A stretch of 64,000 nucleotides of DNA from positions 1 to 64,000 of the forward strand of contig VXAY01006250.1 in NCBI GenBank assembly GCA_013399855.1, read 5' to 3'. The notes under the pieces were generated by a model. The model had not been told where the DNA came from and did not search any database. It was given only the letters and a program-made list of their open reading frames with translations. This document shows positions 35,201 through 49,762 of this stretch, piece after piece. Made by a program: the position numbers and the translations under genes. The first letter of the stretch is position 1, and the number at the start of each line of letters is the position of its first letter. Origin of the DNA: Oxyruncus cristatus. Taxonomy: Eukaryota; Chordata; Aves; Passeriformes; Cotingidae.

Positions 35201-38200
35201 CCAAAGCACTCAGCACCTCAGGAACAGCGGCTGGTAGGACTAAGTCTGCAGAAAACTAGAAGATCTGCTGGGTCTGGCAGTGTTCAGAGCTCCCAGCTCC
35301 ATTGTAAGCACTTGTCAGACCAGATTAAGAGTTTGCCAAGTGCAGTATGTACATGAAAAGCTTGGAGGAGGGAATAAAGTATCTTTTCACATTCTGATTG
35401 CATCTAATTTGGTGACTGACCATCTGTCTACTTTTTTTAGCCTCTTTTTAAGTCTGTGACGTGTATGCTGGTTTTCAAAATCACTTCCAGATACAAAATT
35501 CTTTAAGATAACAATCCCTTTTTACTTCTTTCACATTAGATATTTGTGTGTAATGGGTATTGGTGAAATGATTCTTTTTACCATTCATAGTTCATAAACA
35601 TTTTTTTTTTAAGTGTTCTGTATTCCAGAATAAGAATTCTGTGCCAGTCGTCTCCCGTAAGGAGCTCCAGTGCCTACAGCACACACACTGACATCCAAAG
35701 CTGCTGTTCCTCATACTTCTCTGCACAAAAGGTCCCTTAAAGTAGCAGAGAACAGACTCAGCTCCTGGGGTAGTCTGCTTGAGGCACATTCTATAGGAAG
35801 GAACTTTATGAAAGAAAGAAACCATGTGAGGAAGATATCAGTGTCCCTAATTAACAGTTTTTTTAAAAATAACTGCGAGGGTTTGCCCTGGGGTGTCAGA
35901 TTTGCACAGTGACAAAAATTGAGTTAATGGAAAAATTTAAATAAGCTAAACACTAAATCACATGGAATGCCATAAGTTTGAATGTCTAAAATTAATCTCC
36001 TGGGTATTTCTGGACAACAAATTCCAGTGCTCTTTAACAGACAGTGAGAATGTTTTGAAACCAGATCTGAAATGAATACATTTATAAAGATTCCTCATCT
36101 CCTCTCACGTCCTTTTACTTTCTGGCTAAGCCTTAGATAACATGCTGGAACTATCATTTCTATAGAACTTGTCACAGGTAGGATATTCTGCCTACTGGCA
36201 TTCACTCATTATTGAGATGAAGGATCTCAAATATTTCCATTTCTTTGATCAGAAAGTTAGGAATTTCTGCATAAAATTACCAGCAATAAAAATATCTTCT
36301 ATGAAAGCAGGTCCTGGTTATCCAAGTTACCTGGAAGGAGGATAATGAAGATAATGGATATTTTGAATTACAAGTAGTTCATAAAAAAATAAAAGGAAAA
36401 ATTATTTTGGGTTGCATCAAAACAGAAACCTTTCAGAAATGGCTGGTGAAATCAAGTGGGTGGAAAAAAATAATTTCAGGATAAATGAAATGTGTGATTT
36501 GACCTAACATGCATCATTCTTTCTGCTTTGAGCGTTTTCATTCATATTTAACTTAGTACAAAGTAAATGTCAAAGAAATACCAAATCAGAAAGCTGAAAA
36601 GAAATGCATTTCATTTTGGAAAAGAGCAGACAGGAAACAAACAATTTTTAAAAAAAGAATTTTTTTTCTGAATAGGTATGTAGCCCTGCACGAATTTGTG
36701 CATGTAAGTTCCTTTCCAAGTGGGAAGAAGAGAGAGCTGGAGGGGATGCAAATAGTCATAAGGAAACAGGAGTTGCAGGCCCTGCTGCCCATCTCTGGTG
36801 AGCATCCTGAGGAGCCCCAGTCCTGGTTTGCTGGCAGGACTCAGAGAAAGTGAATCTGCCTGGGGCTCCCAGCCTGCACTGTGCATAGAGGGAGATGTCT
36901 TGAGCCAACAGAAGAAAATCAAAACCTCTTGTTCTGAAACAACTTCAATCTGATGAGGGAGAGACCTCCGCAAGGACAGTAAAATAAACAGAAATTCTTA
37001 CTGACAGCATAACCCATTTATATTTCCTGTATAGAGAAATTTAAGGAATAGCCACTAGAACACTGATTTTTTTGTATCCCTTGCCTTGCCTGTTTGTGAG
37101 TGGCAGCTGAGATGCAGCCCTGATTTGGGGCAAATTCCAGAGCAATAGAGCCCTTCTCCCTCCCTCCCTCCAGGTCAGCACCAGCCTCTTGCCACTAAGG
37201 GGAGAAGGACTGAGGGTCTCAAGTCCACGCTCTGAGCGATTCTGCTGGGAAAATGTGAGTATTGCCGTGGTATTGGCAGTCCAGGTGCAGCTCTGTTGCT
37301 CACCCCAAATTTTCAAACCACTTTCTGTTTGATTTTCAATCCATGCTTCAGCTTGCTTCTCCTTTTTCATCTTCCTAAAAGTCCTATTTTCCGTGTTTGC
37401 AAAACCATTATCAAACAGCTATTTGCTGCTGCTAATATAGAGAAGGGAAAAAACATTTCTGCCAAAAACATACGAGAGATTCTTACTCTTAAGGGCAGGA
37501 TGTCTCAGCTCTTGTCTCAGCCCTAAAATCTTATCTGCACACGAACTGTACTGCCTTGTAATGAGTGTACCATCTTGATGCGGAAGTGCAGATGTAAAGA
37601 ACCATGGGCACCTTTATACTAATCTGATGGAAGGTGTGACCATAAGGTGTGTGAAGTGCAAATGAACCTGTAAGGATAAAGCCTCGTCTTCAAGTTTCAG
37701 AGGATACTTTCCAATTGCAGTATTTTGGCATTATGTCATAATTTGAAAGGGCATATTATTGCAATGTAGTGTTTGTTTGTTTTCTGCATATACTATGTAG
37801 TCTGTGGATTAAAAAACCCAAGTATTTTGGCATAGGACAAAGCAAAGACACAATAAGTATAAAACGCAGCGCAGAAATTCTGATGGCAATCACTCCACGC
37901 AGTAGGAGGCTAGCATTCAGCTAAACTAGTCTTCTGGTACAGCAGGTTCTGGCTAGTGAGACTCCATTGTTATTTACAAGCAAGCATATTTAAGTGATTA
38001 CGATATCTTCATTCCATTTTGTTCTGATTTGGCTGGTCTCCTTGTACTTATTGCTCTCTGAGCACACTTAAGGGACCAACCCCTTCATTTACATTTTCAG
38101 TTACACAAGAATTTTTTCATCAGGTCACTCTTCAGTGCATTGCCATGTGCCAAGCACTGCATTTGGAAGCATTTGATGGTCTCGAGAGAGGCAATGCTTC

Positions 38201-41200
38201 TCTTGTCTTGGGAAGCAGAAGACAGAAGTCCTCACAGGCAGGAAGAACTGGACTAGATGGAAAATGCATTAGCATAAGTAAGATAAAAATTTAAGGCACA
38301 GAAATTGCAATCGCAAAATACATCTGTGTGAATTCTGGCGTTAAGGGAACTCTGGAAACCACAAAGAAAATAGCTGCCATTAGGCTGGGAATGACAGTAG
38401 AACAGGTTTAAACTAAACTACATTATGTGGTGTTTAGTTTGCACCAAGAGCATGTGTAAACATCGGGGTATAGCTGCACAGTACATCTGAGGATGACTAG
38501 CAGTTTGCCACTGCCAGAAGGGGCAGCCCAGCCCTTCTCCACTGGTCCTAGCTTCGCCCCTTCTCTCGAACCATCCCTGTCTCACATATGAGAACTGGTG
38601 AGTCAATTCTCACCCGGCAGAAACTGCTCACCTTTTATTTTTGGCAGGGCTCTTTTGGGTCAGCACAGCAATTTCACTTGGTGCCTCATTCCATCATATG
38701 AGCACCAGAGCCAGTGCCTGGAGCAGGTTGAGGGCTTTCACCCAGTGTGAGCACTGCTGGCAGAGGACTGGTACCTCCTTGTTCAGTGGCAGGGAGCACG
38801 TAGGTTGGCAGAGCCCTGTCATTCATATTGCAGCACCTGGGAGCTAAGGTACATTAACTATACTCTGTGGTTGTGTAACTCAAATGAGCCTGTTCCAGAG
38901 GCATAAAAGTCCATAATTTTTCTGAAGGATTCATAATGCTGCATTGTTTGTTTCTCTGTGTAGAGCTTCTGAGGTTAGAGGAAAAAACAGTTTGTTTGGG
39001 GACACAGAGTAGCAGTTGGTAGGCATACTCTAAACAGTCTTGGAGTGCCTTTGGACTGAGGATTGCTCAAAGTTTGCCTTTTTTCTCCCCTCCCAGTTCC
39101 TGTGAATTTACAGCATTAATGTTTTTCATCATGTCAACAAACCAGCCTCAGATCTCAGGGTTTATCTCTTCCAAGAAAGCTCAAAAAGATAAATAACGTG
39201 AAGACAGCTGAAAGTGTCATTCAGATGCAACCACATCAGTATAGGTTACTGCTGGCACAGTGCATTTTTATTGTGTGTTGCTAGTTTTGAGTTGGTATCA
39301 GTACACAGCCTGTTCCCAAAAACACTGCAACACTAGTTGCAGTTCCTGCCTCTTGTGCTGCTGTCCCAGTTTGACACTCACTGCTGCTGAACTGCTAGAA
39401 CTGAAATGCTGAGGAGTGTGCAAAGGAAGGGACTTTCTGGAGTCTAAGCAAAGCTTTTAAAGAGAACAGCTTAAAACTGCAAATGTATATGGGAGGTCAA
39501 GATTCTGTAGTAAAGCTTGTGACTTTTCGAACAGCAAAGGAGATTTAGCCACATCTCTTTCATTTGATAGTATGAGGAAATCCCAACATCCAGCTTGGAC
39601 ATATTTGATATAAATTATTTAATTGCAGATGACAGTCTTCTTAAAAGACATTCTTTTAAATACAAAATTCATAGAAAATAATTATAGAAAACTAATACAG
39701 AAAAAATGTTATACACACAAATATGCTGAGGAATGAAATTCTTTCCATAGTGATTTAAAAAAAAAAGTTCTTGAATTCAAGCCAGCATTTGGGGGCTACA
39801 GCAACATAGAAACCTTGGCAGGATAAGGAGCACTGAGAAGGTTTTTGTTGTTATTCATTTTCTGGTAAAGCAGGAGCCAGTTCTGCTAGAGTTTATCCCA
39901 ATAATTTTAAAGGGAGCTTTTTAAATACTTCTATTTAGTTCTTTTATTGTTCTCTTAAACTTTTGACTACTTCTGGTTTCATTTTTTTTGGTCAAAACCA
40001 CAAAAATTTGTTAAGGAGGATTTGGTTAGTTCAATGCAAATTTTGTCTGCTTGCTTTCTCATCATTGTTTCTTTTAAATCTTATATGAGCAGACATTAGC
40101 TTGATGGGTTCAGAGCTTCAGTTCCCATTCTTTGACAATCCAAGCATGGGAGAACTGGCGTTCAATATAAAACTCAGAGTAAAAACTAGGGAGGTGTTAC
40201 TTCTTCAGTCATCTGTTTTTCAATCAATATTCCATTTTCTTTTTTTTTTTTTTCCATTAATGACTGCTAATAGTTTGCAAAGAACGCTACGGATGACGGG
40301 TGTTGTGTGCTGCAAAGTGTTATATTCCTCTGCCCTGGAAGCTCCCCAGTGTGAACAGCATCACCTATTTGCATAGAGTGCCCAAAAGGTTACCTCGTAA
40401 CATGTGGTGAGGAAACAAATCTGTAGAATTCTTAGAATAGGAAAAAGGAACAGATTTGAAAAGAGATCCAATGAGAATTATTGCAGAATTATAGAGAAAA
40501 TTACTTAAGTTTAGCTAGTCATACAAGATCCATCACCTCCCTCAAAGAACAGACCTTGTGATCTTCCCAATAACTTCTGAGAAAATGAGTAAGAACTGAG
40601 TACCTTTTGAGAGAACAAGAAAGAAGGAAGTCCCTTTGTGGCTCTTGGTTTCTAAATATTTCTCACTGTCCAAGTTAAAAGGTTCTTTCATAAAATCCTT
40701 GTTCATCTTGTCTTGGAACTAAACTCCCCAAGCACCAAAGGCCTGAGACAGATCAGAATTCATTCCAAAAGCAGTGATAGCTTAGCTTTCAGTTCGGTTA
40801 TCAGGCTAAAGAGCCTCACCCTGCACCCAACTGGTTGGTTCCACATAAGAGGCTGGCAGTAGGATGGGGATGGAACAGGGGGAAACTACGCATTTCCTGT
40901 GGAAGCCCAGATGGGCCTGCATAAGTATGACATCAAACCACCGTATGGAGTCAAGTGTCTCCAGGTGCTGGTTTGCTACTTCAGAGCTTTGCTGATGGCC
41001 AGGATTCCAAAACATCAAACTCTTCTACTTTTTACCCCGGAGTAGCAGTTCTTAAGCTTTGAGGCATGGAGTATTCTGTGGCGGAGCATAGAGAAGCACC
41101 TGGTTATTCACACACAGGTACAGGGCTTGTACATTAATATGGCTCTTTTGAAGTTAATTACCAGAATGTAACGAAAGAAATAAAAGCTGGGTGGAGTAAT

Positions 41201-42124
41201 TTCTTGAAGTTATTCTATAATCTGTGGACAAACAACTGGCCTGCAATGCCATAATTTGCTGTGACATGGCTAGTGCTGTGCAAATCATGGAGAACTCTGG
41301 CTCCCAATTGAGTAATTACCATAACAATTTATGTTGGCTTACAAGTACTTACCCTCAGAAAGTCCTTGTTCCCTCCTTTGACTTTAGAAAGATTAAAAAG
41401 AGTAACTGGTATAGTAATTTAATTTCTTGATGACCACACTAATCCTGTAGATCCTGCTCAATCAAGATGCTGATATTGCTGCTGATTAAATACAAGTTGG
41501 CAGACACACGCCTACACCAAATTTATTCCTGCACTTGACATGAACGAAGTGTAGCTAAGCTTAAACATAAGAAAGTTCTAGTTAATCACAGCTCTGGAAT
41601 TAAATAGAAGCTACGTACATAAATTAGTGTAATACAGAGCAATTCTCAGAAAAAATACCCTAAGATTTTATTATTATCTCCCTGTGAGACTGAATTTGTA
41701 ATTTGCACTATAATTCCATCAGCTGTCTTTTCTGCTTCTGTGCACAATCAGATATAACATCACTATGTCATTAAAGAAACAATTATTCTAACAACAGACT
41801 AATAAATGCCTTCTGTTAGATGCAGGATTTAGCCAGCAAACATAAATAGACCTTTTACATCAATACCAGAGAAGATTAACAGTGACATTTTCATGTCACC
41901 CACTCATTCATGAATTGCCACATTGTCACTGCAAGCCACAGGGTGGAGGAAAAAAAAGGGAGACAACCAGCAAATGCAAAGTTATCATTCGTGGGAGTGA
42001 AGAAACTGTGACTATTTAAAGATGTTAGTCAAAACCTCTAAAATTAGCAAATGTTTGAATACCACATAAATTCCATATTTAAGACTGTAGGATTGAATAT
42101 TTAATGAGAATTTGGTTGATCAGA

Positions 42125-42144
42125 TTTTTTTTTGGGGGGGGGGG
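42125..42144 (+). repeat. T9-G11 homopolymer junction
   Basis: Nine T followed directly by eleven G. It is a simple low-complexity run, prone to sequencing error; G-run length should be treated as approximate. Confidence 0.9.
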
Positions 42145-42918
42145 ATACAGTACTTCCTACATATTCACAGCCTTCCTGTGTCGACTTGGACAACTCATAA
42201 AGCATTTATGTGGCCCTTATTTTCTCAGGCTTATAATTTTTGGGATATAGTTTTCAGCAGTATTTCCCATTCCTATATGTGGATTGTAAGCAATTTAGTA
42301 GTGTCTGTAGAGAATCTACAGATGCTCTGTATGGGTGGGGTAATACTGGTGTTATGATGAAACACGGGAACATGAGGATCCTATAATAACAATTGTCTTC
42401 TTTGTTCTCACACTCCCCAAATCAAAACCCAGCAAGCAGCAGGGTTAATCTGATTCCTAACTGGTGTATAGTTAAAATTACACTGCAAAATTAAACAAAA
42501 ATTTCAAATGCCGATTTTTTAACAGAGGTTTTTTTCCTGTCATTGTTTCATAGATATTGGTGTAGCTTTTCTGTAGCACTCATCATTGTGGTAGTCAGCT
42601 ATCAAGCCCAGGATATAAATGCAAGTTATCAGCTAAAGCCTTGAAGCCAGTCTTGCAGTCACACACTGATTTTCGCATATATTCATCAACTAGGTTGGGC
42701 TTAAGTTCGTCCTAGGAATATCTTATCAGTTAAGCCTGAATTCATTTGTGTTGTTTAAACTAAGTTTTAAGGATATAGGTTTGCAAATTTAGGCTAAAAA
42801 TATCCCTTGAGTCAATCAAATGAGTTGACTGGCTCCCAAGAAAGTCATAGTGAGATGTGAGGGAAAAGCAGGAAAACATCTAGCCAAAAGCTATCATTCC
42901 TTTTCTTTTTTGCATGTG

Positions 42919-42950
42919 TGTACATACATACAAACATACGTACATACGTG
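42919..42950 (+). repeat. Imperfect (TACA)n-type simple repeat
   Basis: Interrupted TACA/TACG tetranucleotide repeat of about 32 bases. Confidence 0.7.
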
Positions 42951-45900
42951 ATTCCTGCCTGGCTGCCACCGTTTGAGTAGGTTGCAAAGATTCTAGGGAA
43001 AGTGGGTGAGGAGCTACAGTCTTTCTTGTATTTGGACAATATTATGGGATACTGACTGTGCAATGTCATCAGCACAAGTTTTGACCAGGCATCAGGAAAG
43101 AATCCCTGAAGAGCACCTTGGTGGAATGTGGAACAGTAAAATCATTCTTTGATTACAAAGAAAAGAGTTGTTGCCCTTTACTGATTAGTCACTGTGTTTG
43201 CTGGCATGTTTGAGACGGTTTACCTTTTTTTTCCCCTTCTTTTTACATCAGGCATTCAGTTTGAAGGGTGTGTAGGGAAGTGAACTTAGTCATCTGTAAA
43301 GTTACAATATTCTACTTTTAACAGGATGTGAGGCAAAGTTTTCCAGAATTTGGATTCATCTATACAGGGATCACAGGGCACTCACCAGCAAAAGAGGATG
43401 AAGTGGGCATTCAGGTTACTCAGAACTCCCATTTAGGATCCATTGTAAAAGATAATAGTTTTGACATGGCTAGTGGAATAATCATTGGAAATCCTATGAA
43501 CAATGCTTACTGCTTCTTACACAGCAGTGTTGCCTTTAAGGTACATGACATTAAAATCCTGGAAGAGAAACTGCGGTCTTTTCCCACATTTGCCCACCAA
43601 CTTTTTCTTGTCTCTGTTATGATTAAAAAGCTCTATGTGGAGACCTTTATCAGCAATATCGAGGCCTTCTGCTGGCTGGCTGTTGAGCTCTACTAGTTAT
43701 TTCACTTCACAGTTCCTTAAGGGAGCCTTAGAAACTGGTAGTAGGATGGTCACAAATAACAGATATCTCTTTTTGGAGCTGGCTGGGGTGATGGCTATTC
43801 TGGAAGTGTTTTTTTCTTTTCAAAAAGAGATAAAGGATGCCCTCAATATATGTTGGGGCACAAATCCCTTGAGACATTTCATACTAAAGAGGTGGTGTCC
43901 CTTTTACTACTTTAAATACAGAAAGACAAAATGGACCATGCAGGCTATAAAGATACCTCTGTTCACTGGACACAAAAGCTGCATGACATAAAGCATCAAA
44001 ATACCAGAAAACATGTTTGTAACACTTGAATGTATAAGGGCATCTATATTTGCTATTTCTCTTCCTTGTTACCCATGGCACACTGTCTTACAGAAATGAC
44101 TGTGACAGTTTGGGAGAGTATAATTAAATGAATACAGCTCAGAAAATGGGGATGCTTCAAATAAAGAAATCTCTTTATTAAGAATTAAAGTAGAAAACTA
44201 AACATTAGTTTTCCTTTTCTACTTTAAACTTCAGGAGTGAGAAGAACAAAAATTGTATTGCTGATACTGAGGAATTGCACAATGCTTCAACTAAAATTAG
44301 GCCTACCTCTTCATACAGCCCAAGCTACTGAATTAATTCTAATGGTTAACAGCATTTAAGATTAGGTTTACAAAATCTCTCTTCGTGGACAAGGATTGAT
44401 GCAAGGATATATTCTGCAGACTATCTGCTCTAAACTGACAGCAGTAAGCTTCAATCATTTACCTACACTGATGCAGAGCCACCCAGGGACATGAATCATT
44501 TACTTCCGTCACCTCTCGCCAGTACCACAGGTTTGCCAAATGACTCAGTGAAATAAGGGCACATTAAAACAGACTAATATGACTTGCCAACTCCTTCTCT
44601 TGCTCCCCATTAACCTAGGGGAGGAGACAGTTTACCGCTGTCTATATAGAAGGGTAGGTGCACCTAAATACACTAGAATGGTTCATTTGGCATGACTGAT
44701 CTAGCTGAAAGAACACAGAATGCTTTTACACCTTGACCTGAGTATTACCTGCTCTTCCATGTGCCAGTAGCAGCTTAACTCCCGGTTAAAGTCTCAGAAT
44801 AAGGTTTCTTCAGGTTTTACCACAGAAGATGAAATACCTCACCTCTAACACAGTTTTATTAAAACCAAACACAAAACCTGTTAGGTTGCCTCAGTTTTCC
44901 CAATAATGTGTGTGTATTAGGACACACCAGTACTAAATTTGGCTAAACTGAAAAATCATAGAAGATAAATTCTGGAACAGCTGCAAAATAACGTTTCATT
45001 ATAACAAAACTGAAAATTCAAAATTGTATGTTCCATCTTTTTCTGTCACAGTTTAAGACAAATTGAAAAGCTAGTCCCTCTCTCAGACCCTAATTTTAAT
45101 CTCAGACTTCTTCCTTCTCCCCGCACTCAGTAGAGGACATGAGAAAATGACAGTATGTACCTTTTTTTTAATTCTTCAATGTCAACAGGGAAACAAACTG
45201 CTTAACTAAAATACTTTTTTCTGGATAAAGTCTCTAAAGTTTAATCAATTCCCTTCGGGTTCATATGCATTCCATATAAATCAGGGCATATTAAGTCAGG
45301 ACTCTAATCCCCTTAGTCCTCCTTTCTAGCTAATGGAAAAATAAGTCGGCAACGCAATGCTGAAGGGCTTCTCTTCCAGTGAGAAGCCTAAAGTTAAGTG
45401 GGTTCATTCTGATGTACCAGGACTCTCCTGCAACAGCTGTAGCTACACTCCACACAAGAGTTGTTTGCGCTGTTGCAAACAGAACTAGTCACACTAAGAA
45501 ATGCTGGTAAGAGAGCCAACTAAAATACTTAGCATCAGACATTAACTTACACTAGAGCTCTCAGCAAGTCAGCTTTCTCAACTATTATTCTGTGGGAGAA
45601 GGCAAATATGTTTAGATACAATTTTCTAAACTATCAAGCCATTGCATGATCAGCAAGGTTCCCATAGATTGCTCTCCTACCAAGTCCTCCACCTCTCCCA
45701 TAACCTCAAGCTGCTTCCTGCATGCCTCTACCCTCTCCTAAGTTTCCAAGAACACTTCCCTGTCCTTTCTACTGTCACTTGTGCCACCATACTACTGATT
45801 TGAGGTTGCTTGGTTTGGAGCTGCATGCATCCTGATCCACCAGCATGGTAACAGCTGAGACTTCTTTCAGTCTAAGCACAAATCTGGATGTCTGTTGGGA

Positions 45901-48900
45901 GGAGTTACCAGCCGCACGAGGCTTACTAGTTTTAAAATATCTTTTGGTAAGGCAGCAGCTTCTAAGAATTTTTAGATATACCGAGATCCCACAGTCTAGC
46001 TTGGTAATGAAATGAAACTTCCCTTTAGAGAAACCACCAGCTGTACTTAAGACATATTCCAAAATACCTTAATCCTAAACCTTTTTTAATTAGGTATTGA
46101 CCTTTACACAGTGACCAAAACTAGTATTAGTCTTTCCAGGGTCACAGATATTAAGCTGCACAGAAGTAAGGTCAGGATACTATTTTCAGTTAAGCAATGC
46201 CACTCTGCCAGGCCCTTATTTAGACATACTTGTCTACAACAAAAATTGTTGTGTCTTCATTTACTTTGACATGCGTTATTAGAGAGTAACTGCCAAAGAA
46301 AAATGTTACTTCTTGCAAACAACTGTATTTTTTCTATGTCTTATTCTGAGTGCTAGATGGCATCAGACATCTTGATGATAAAAAAACCCAACACAAAACA
46401 GTACCTAGTTTTAACAGCCAATACGCACATAGCACCCAAGTATGTAGCATACAGGAGCTGAGTCAAGCATAAACAATTCATGGGCTCTTTTATTTTGTAA
46501 AACCAAAGCTTACAGATTCTTAACTCATAATCGTTCAGAGAGACACCCATAAAAAGTGTATTAATAAAAACTGACTCTAATTTTTTTCAAAAATAAGGTA
46601 CAACAAAAGATATCAAATGTTTACATTACAGTCTTGCCACCTTACACACATCATAAAAATTGAACACATCCAGTAACTTCAGACGTACCATTTAAAACAT
46701 ACCAGTAAGTGCTCCAGTTTTCTGTACCATACAACTTTATTTCAAATTCACATCTTTCTAGGCAACTTATTCAAAATATTTGACTCAAGCATACTTTTAG
46801 ACTGTAAATATCTCGAAACAGAGTCTTTCCCATCTCAAAAAAACCCGTTACATTTTAGCTCATGTAATAAAAAGTAACCATGTGGAATGTGACAAGTCAT
46901 AATTGTGAAATCAAAGTGCTTTAGTCCCATAGCGCAGACAGACACGAGTGGTTATCTCAAACACCAAAAGAGATGTTTGCTCTGTTGCACCCCAGCTTGC
47001 AAAGACCTTTGGACCATTGTGGTGAAATTTCATTAACTGACAGGTGAACAGTATCAGTGGACCAACAATTCCACTTTGATACATCAAATAATGAATTATA
47101 AATGAGGCATCTTTTTACTATTTTTCAAGTTCCCTAAATAATTACCAAAGTTCTACTGTATTATGTAAGATTACGTTCCAGTTAGTCTCTTCAAATCCAA
47201 GGTGTGCTATATTCAAAACCCTCAAATTATTCCCCCAGAACCCAACAGCTATCTAAGACTCAGAATTTTTGTGCAATTCTTTGTTATTTGCATATGAAGA
47301 GATAAACACTTTACCCAACAGCTTGTATAAAACAACTATAAACTCTCAAAGCAGAAAAGTTACTTTAATAAGGTCTGGACATTGGTAGTTGCATGGAATA
47401 TGTTCTCAATTGAGCTCACTTTGCAAGCATTCAGTCAGAAAACTTCATTCCTAAAGAAGTCTAAAAAGCGATTTATCTTCCAGAGAGAAGGAAGTTTAAG
47501 ACTTAGGCATTTAATTTTCTTGTCTGTTGCAACAGAATTAGCTCTACGCTGTAATTTGTATGATTGGTCCCTCCCTCTATTTCAGACACCCCACTGTTAT
47601 ACAGTTGTAAATGGGAAGGGCCAAGGGAAAATTTCAGGTCCCAACCAGCAGATGTAAAGAAAAAGTGCTTTGCAAGACTGTTTTTATCTACCACATTTGT
47701 GGCAACCAACCCAAAATGAAGGCACATGAAATCTATATCAATATAGCTTATAAGTTATAAACTAAAGATGAACCTCTGTATAATTTCTAGTCTTTTTGCA
47801 CAAAAGTAATGACCAGCACCTACAGAGAGATTCAATTTTTTTAAATGTAACTCTTCCCAGAAATAGTTAAAGTGTCGCTTGCCTGCCTATGCAAACACTG
47901 TCATTTATTAGTTTTGACACAAAGTCCAGAAACTGGTAATTTATCTGCATGGGAAGTCTAAAGCCAATGCATAGGCAGCACTTCCTCCCCTGTTGCTACA
48001 AAAAATGTAAGCCACCAGCAAGAGCCACAGACAGCTGCTTCCCTGAAAGTGCACAACTCCCAGCAGCAGTTCCCCTGTGAGGTGTTCTACAGCTTGTGGC
48101 ATGCATTTAATCAGTGTCTCAATTCTGGATTTTAACATGTCAAAGCCTATCTACTTTTGGTGAGCTACTGGCCAGACATGCACATGCATTCTAGGAAGCC
48201 AACTCGAATCATGCTTTGACAAACGTTGCATTGAAACAGGCCAAACCTTAACAACTAAACACAGATGAGCTGCTACCTTGAGCAGCATTCAGGATCCAGG
48301 GTCAGCTCAATACCTCAGTTCTTAAGGAAAGCTGAATATGGATACAAATCTGCCTGCTAGATTTCACTGGAATTCCTACCTTTAAAGCAGAGAAACAAGA
48401 TTCAAGGTTTCCGAAAGCTTTAGCAGATGGATAGGCTCATCAATCAGATTAAGACTTACTAGATTGTTAAACAACCGTTCAAAGCCTTGGCTATCACTTC
48501 TCTAGAAATACAGGTTTAAAAGAACTCAAAACCCATTGCCATCACTTAACTAGATTATGACATGTAATTATACTGCTTCACTCAGAATGATAAACAAGGA
48601 TAGAGTTTCAGAATTCTGGTTTTTCATCCCATGTGTGAATTCACACACCTTCCTTTTTTTTACCCCTCTATTTTTCTTTCCATTTCTGCAAAAAGTCAGT
48701 TGAAGGGACTGGCACACAAGTTACTAGCGAACACAGACCTGTACAGGACCATATTAGTTTCATGAAGATTTCATGCAACAGTGTCTTGCTCTTTTATTCT
48801 AAAAGAGAACAACTTTCACAGGTAACACATACAACACAATTTTCTGATTTTAAATGCAGTGAGTTACACAAAGAATATTAACAAGAATTGACCAGACTTA

Positions 48901-49762
48901 ATAACTGGAACTGCGCTAGGTCTGGCACTTCAGAATTCACAGTGATTAAAATAAAATTGCTTTGCCTAACACAAAATGTAAGATACCAAATATATAAAAA
49001 TTCCTTGCTTCTATTATCTTGTATTAGTATTTCAACAGCAATAAGCAAGCTCAGTAGTACCTCAGACAGCAGAGACTTCTGCACATGGTTAACTTTATTC
49101 ATTGTTTGCAGTGCAATGGACTTTTTAATATATTCATGATGTCAAATCAGGCAATTTTCAATGCATAAAGTCAACACAGGCTCAAGTCTTTGATGGCTTG
49201 AAGCTTGGATTCTGACAGGAAACCATTCTCCACCATCTCATTTTGGGTACCCAACTCCACACTGTGACAGGTGGTATTGCTGTTAAAGAGAAACTTCTGG
49301 TATACTTGCATATTACTGAGGTGTTCTGACATAGTAAGTTGTTTGCCAGTAGTTTACAGTACCAGGTGATAATACAAGAGTAAAGCATTTGCCCTTTTCT
49401 TTCCCCCTCAACTCGCTAATCCTAGTAGATCCACTAACACAGGTTTATGATACTGAAGCCTGCTTTTAGAGAGAAAGGAGCACAGCTTTTAAACACCCCA
49501 GCGTTTCTCAGCCCACCTTCTGGCTCTCATTTCAGCACTGAGGGCCTGGCAAAGCAGCTGCTCTTGAGAGCTGTGAGCTCCCGGAGCCCTGCTGACCCAC
49601 TGGGCTCACTGACACCACCGAACTGAGAGTTAAAGCAAGACACTCAGGACCCATTTGGCTGGAGTCCATGAGTGCAGATGAGCACCCACTTGTACCTGCC
49701 TCACCTTCTGTGCTACACCTTAGGGCAGTGCACCCACCTCCCAGACCTCCTGCTCCGCGGCC

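Larger units (their letters stand above)
32286..49762. other. Gene-poor spacer left of SOWAHC; right part may be SOWAHC 3' UTR
   Basis: No recognisable gene. From roughly 44 kb rightwards the sequence is AT-rich, I noticed no CR1 there, and it contains several minus-strand AATAAA hexamers (reverse complement at 44174, 44855, 46489, 46736, 47904, 48793 and 49094). Mammalian SOWAHC has a long 3' UTR as I recall, so part of this probably belongs to it; the true cleavage site cannot be chosen by eye. A possible isolated exon at 43325-43539 is listed as a finding. Confidence 0.5.

Noticed and set aside
42903..42950. Direct tetranucleotide repeats considered as a CRISPR-like or regulatory array
   Set aside because: Simple microsatellite in a vertebrate genome; no spacers or unit structure.
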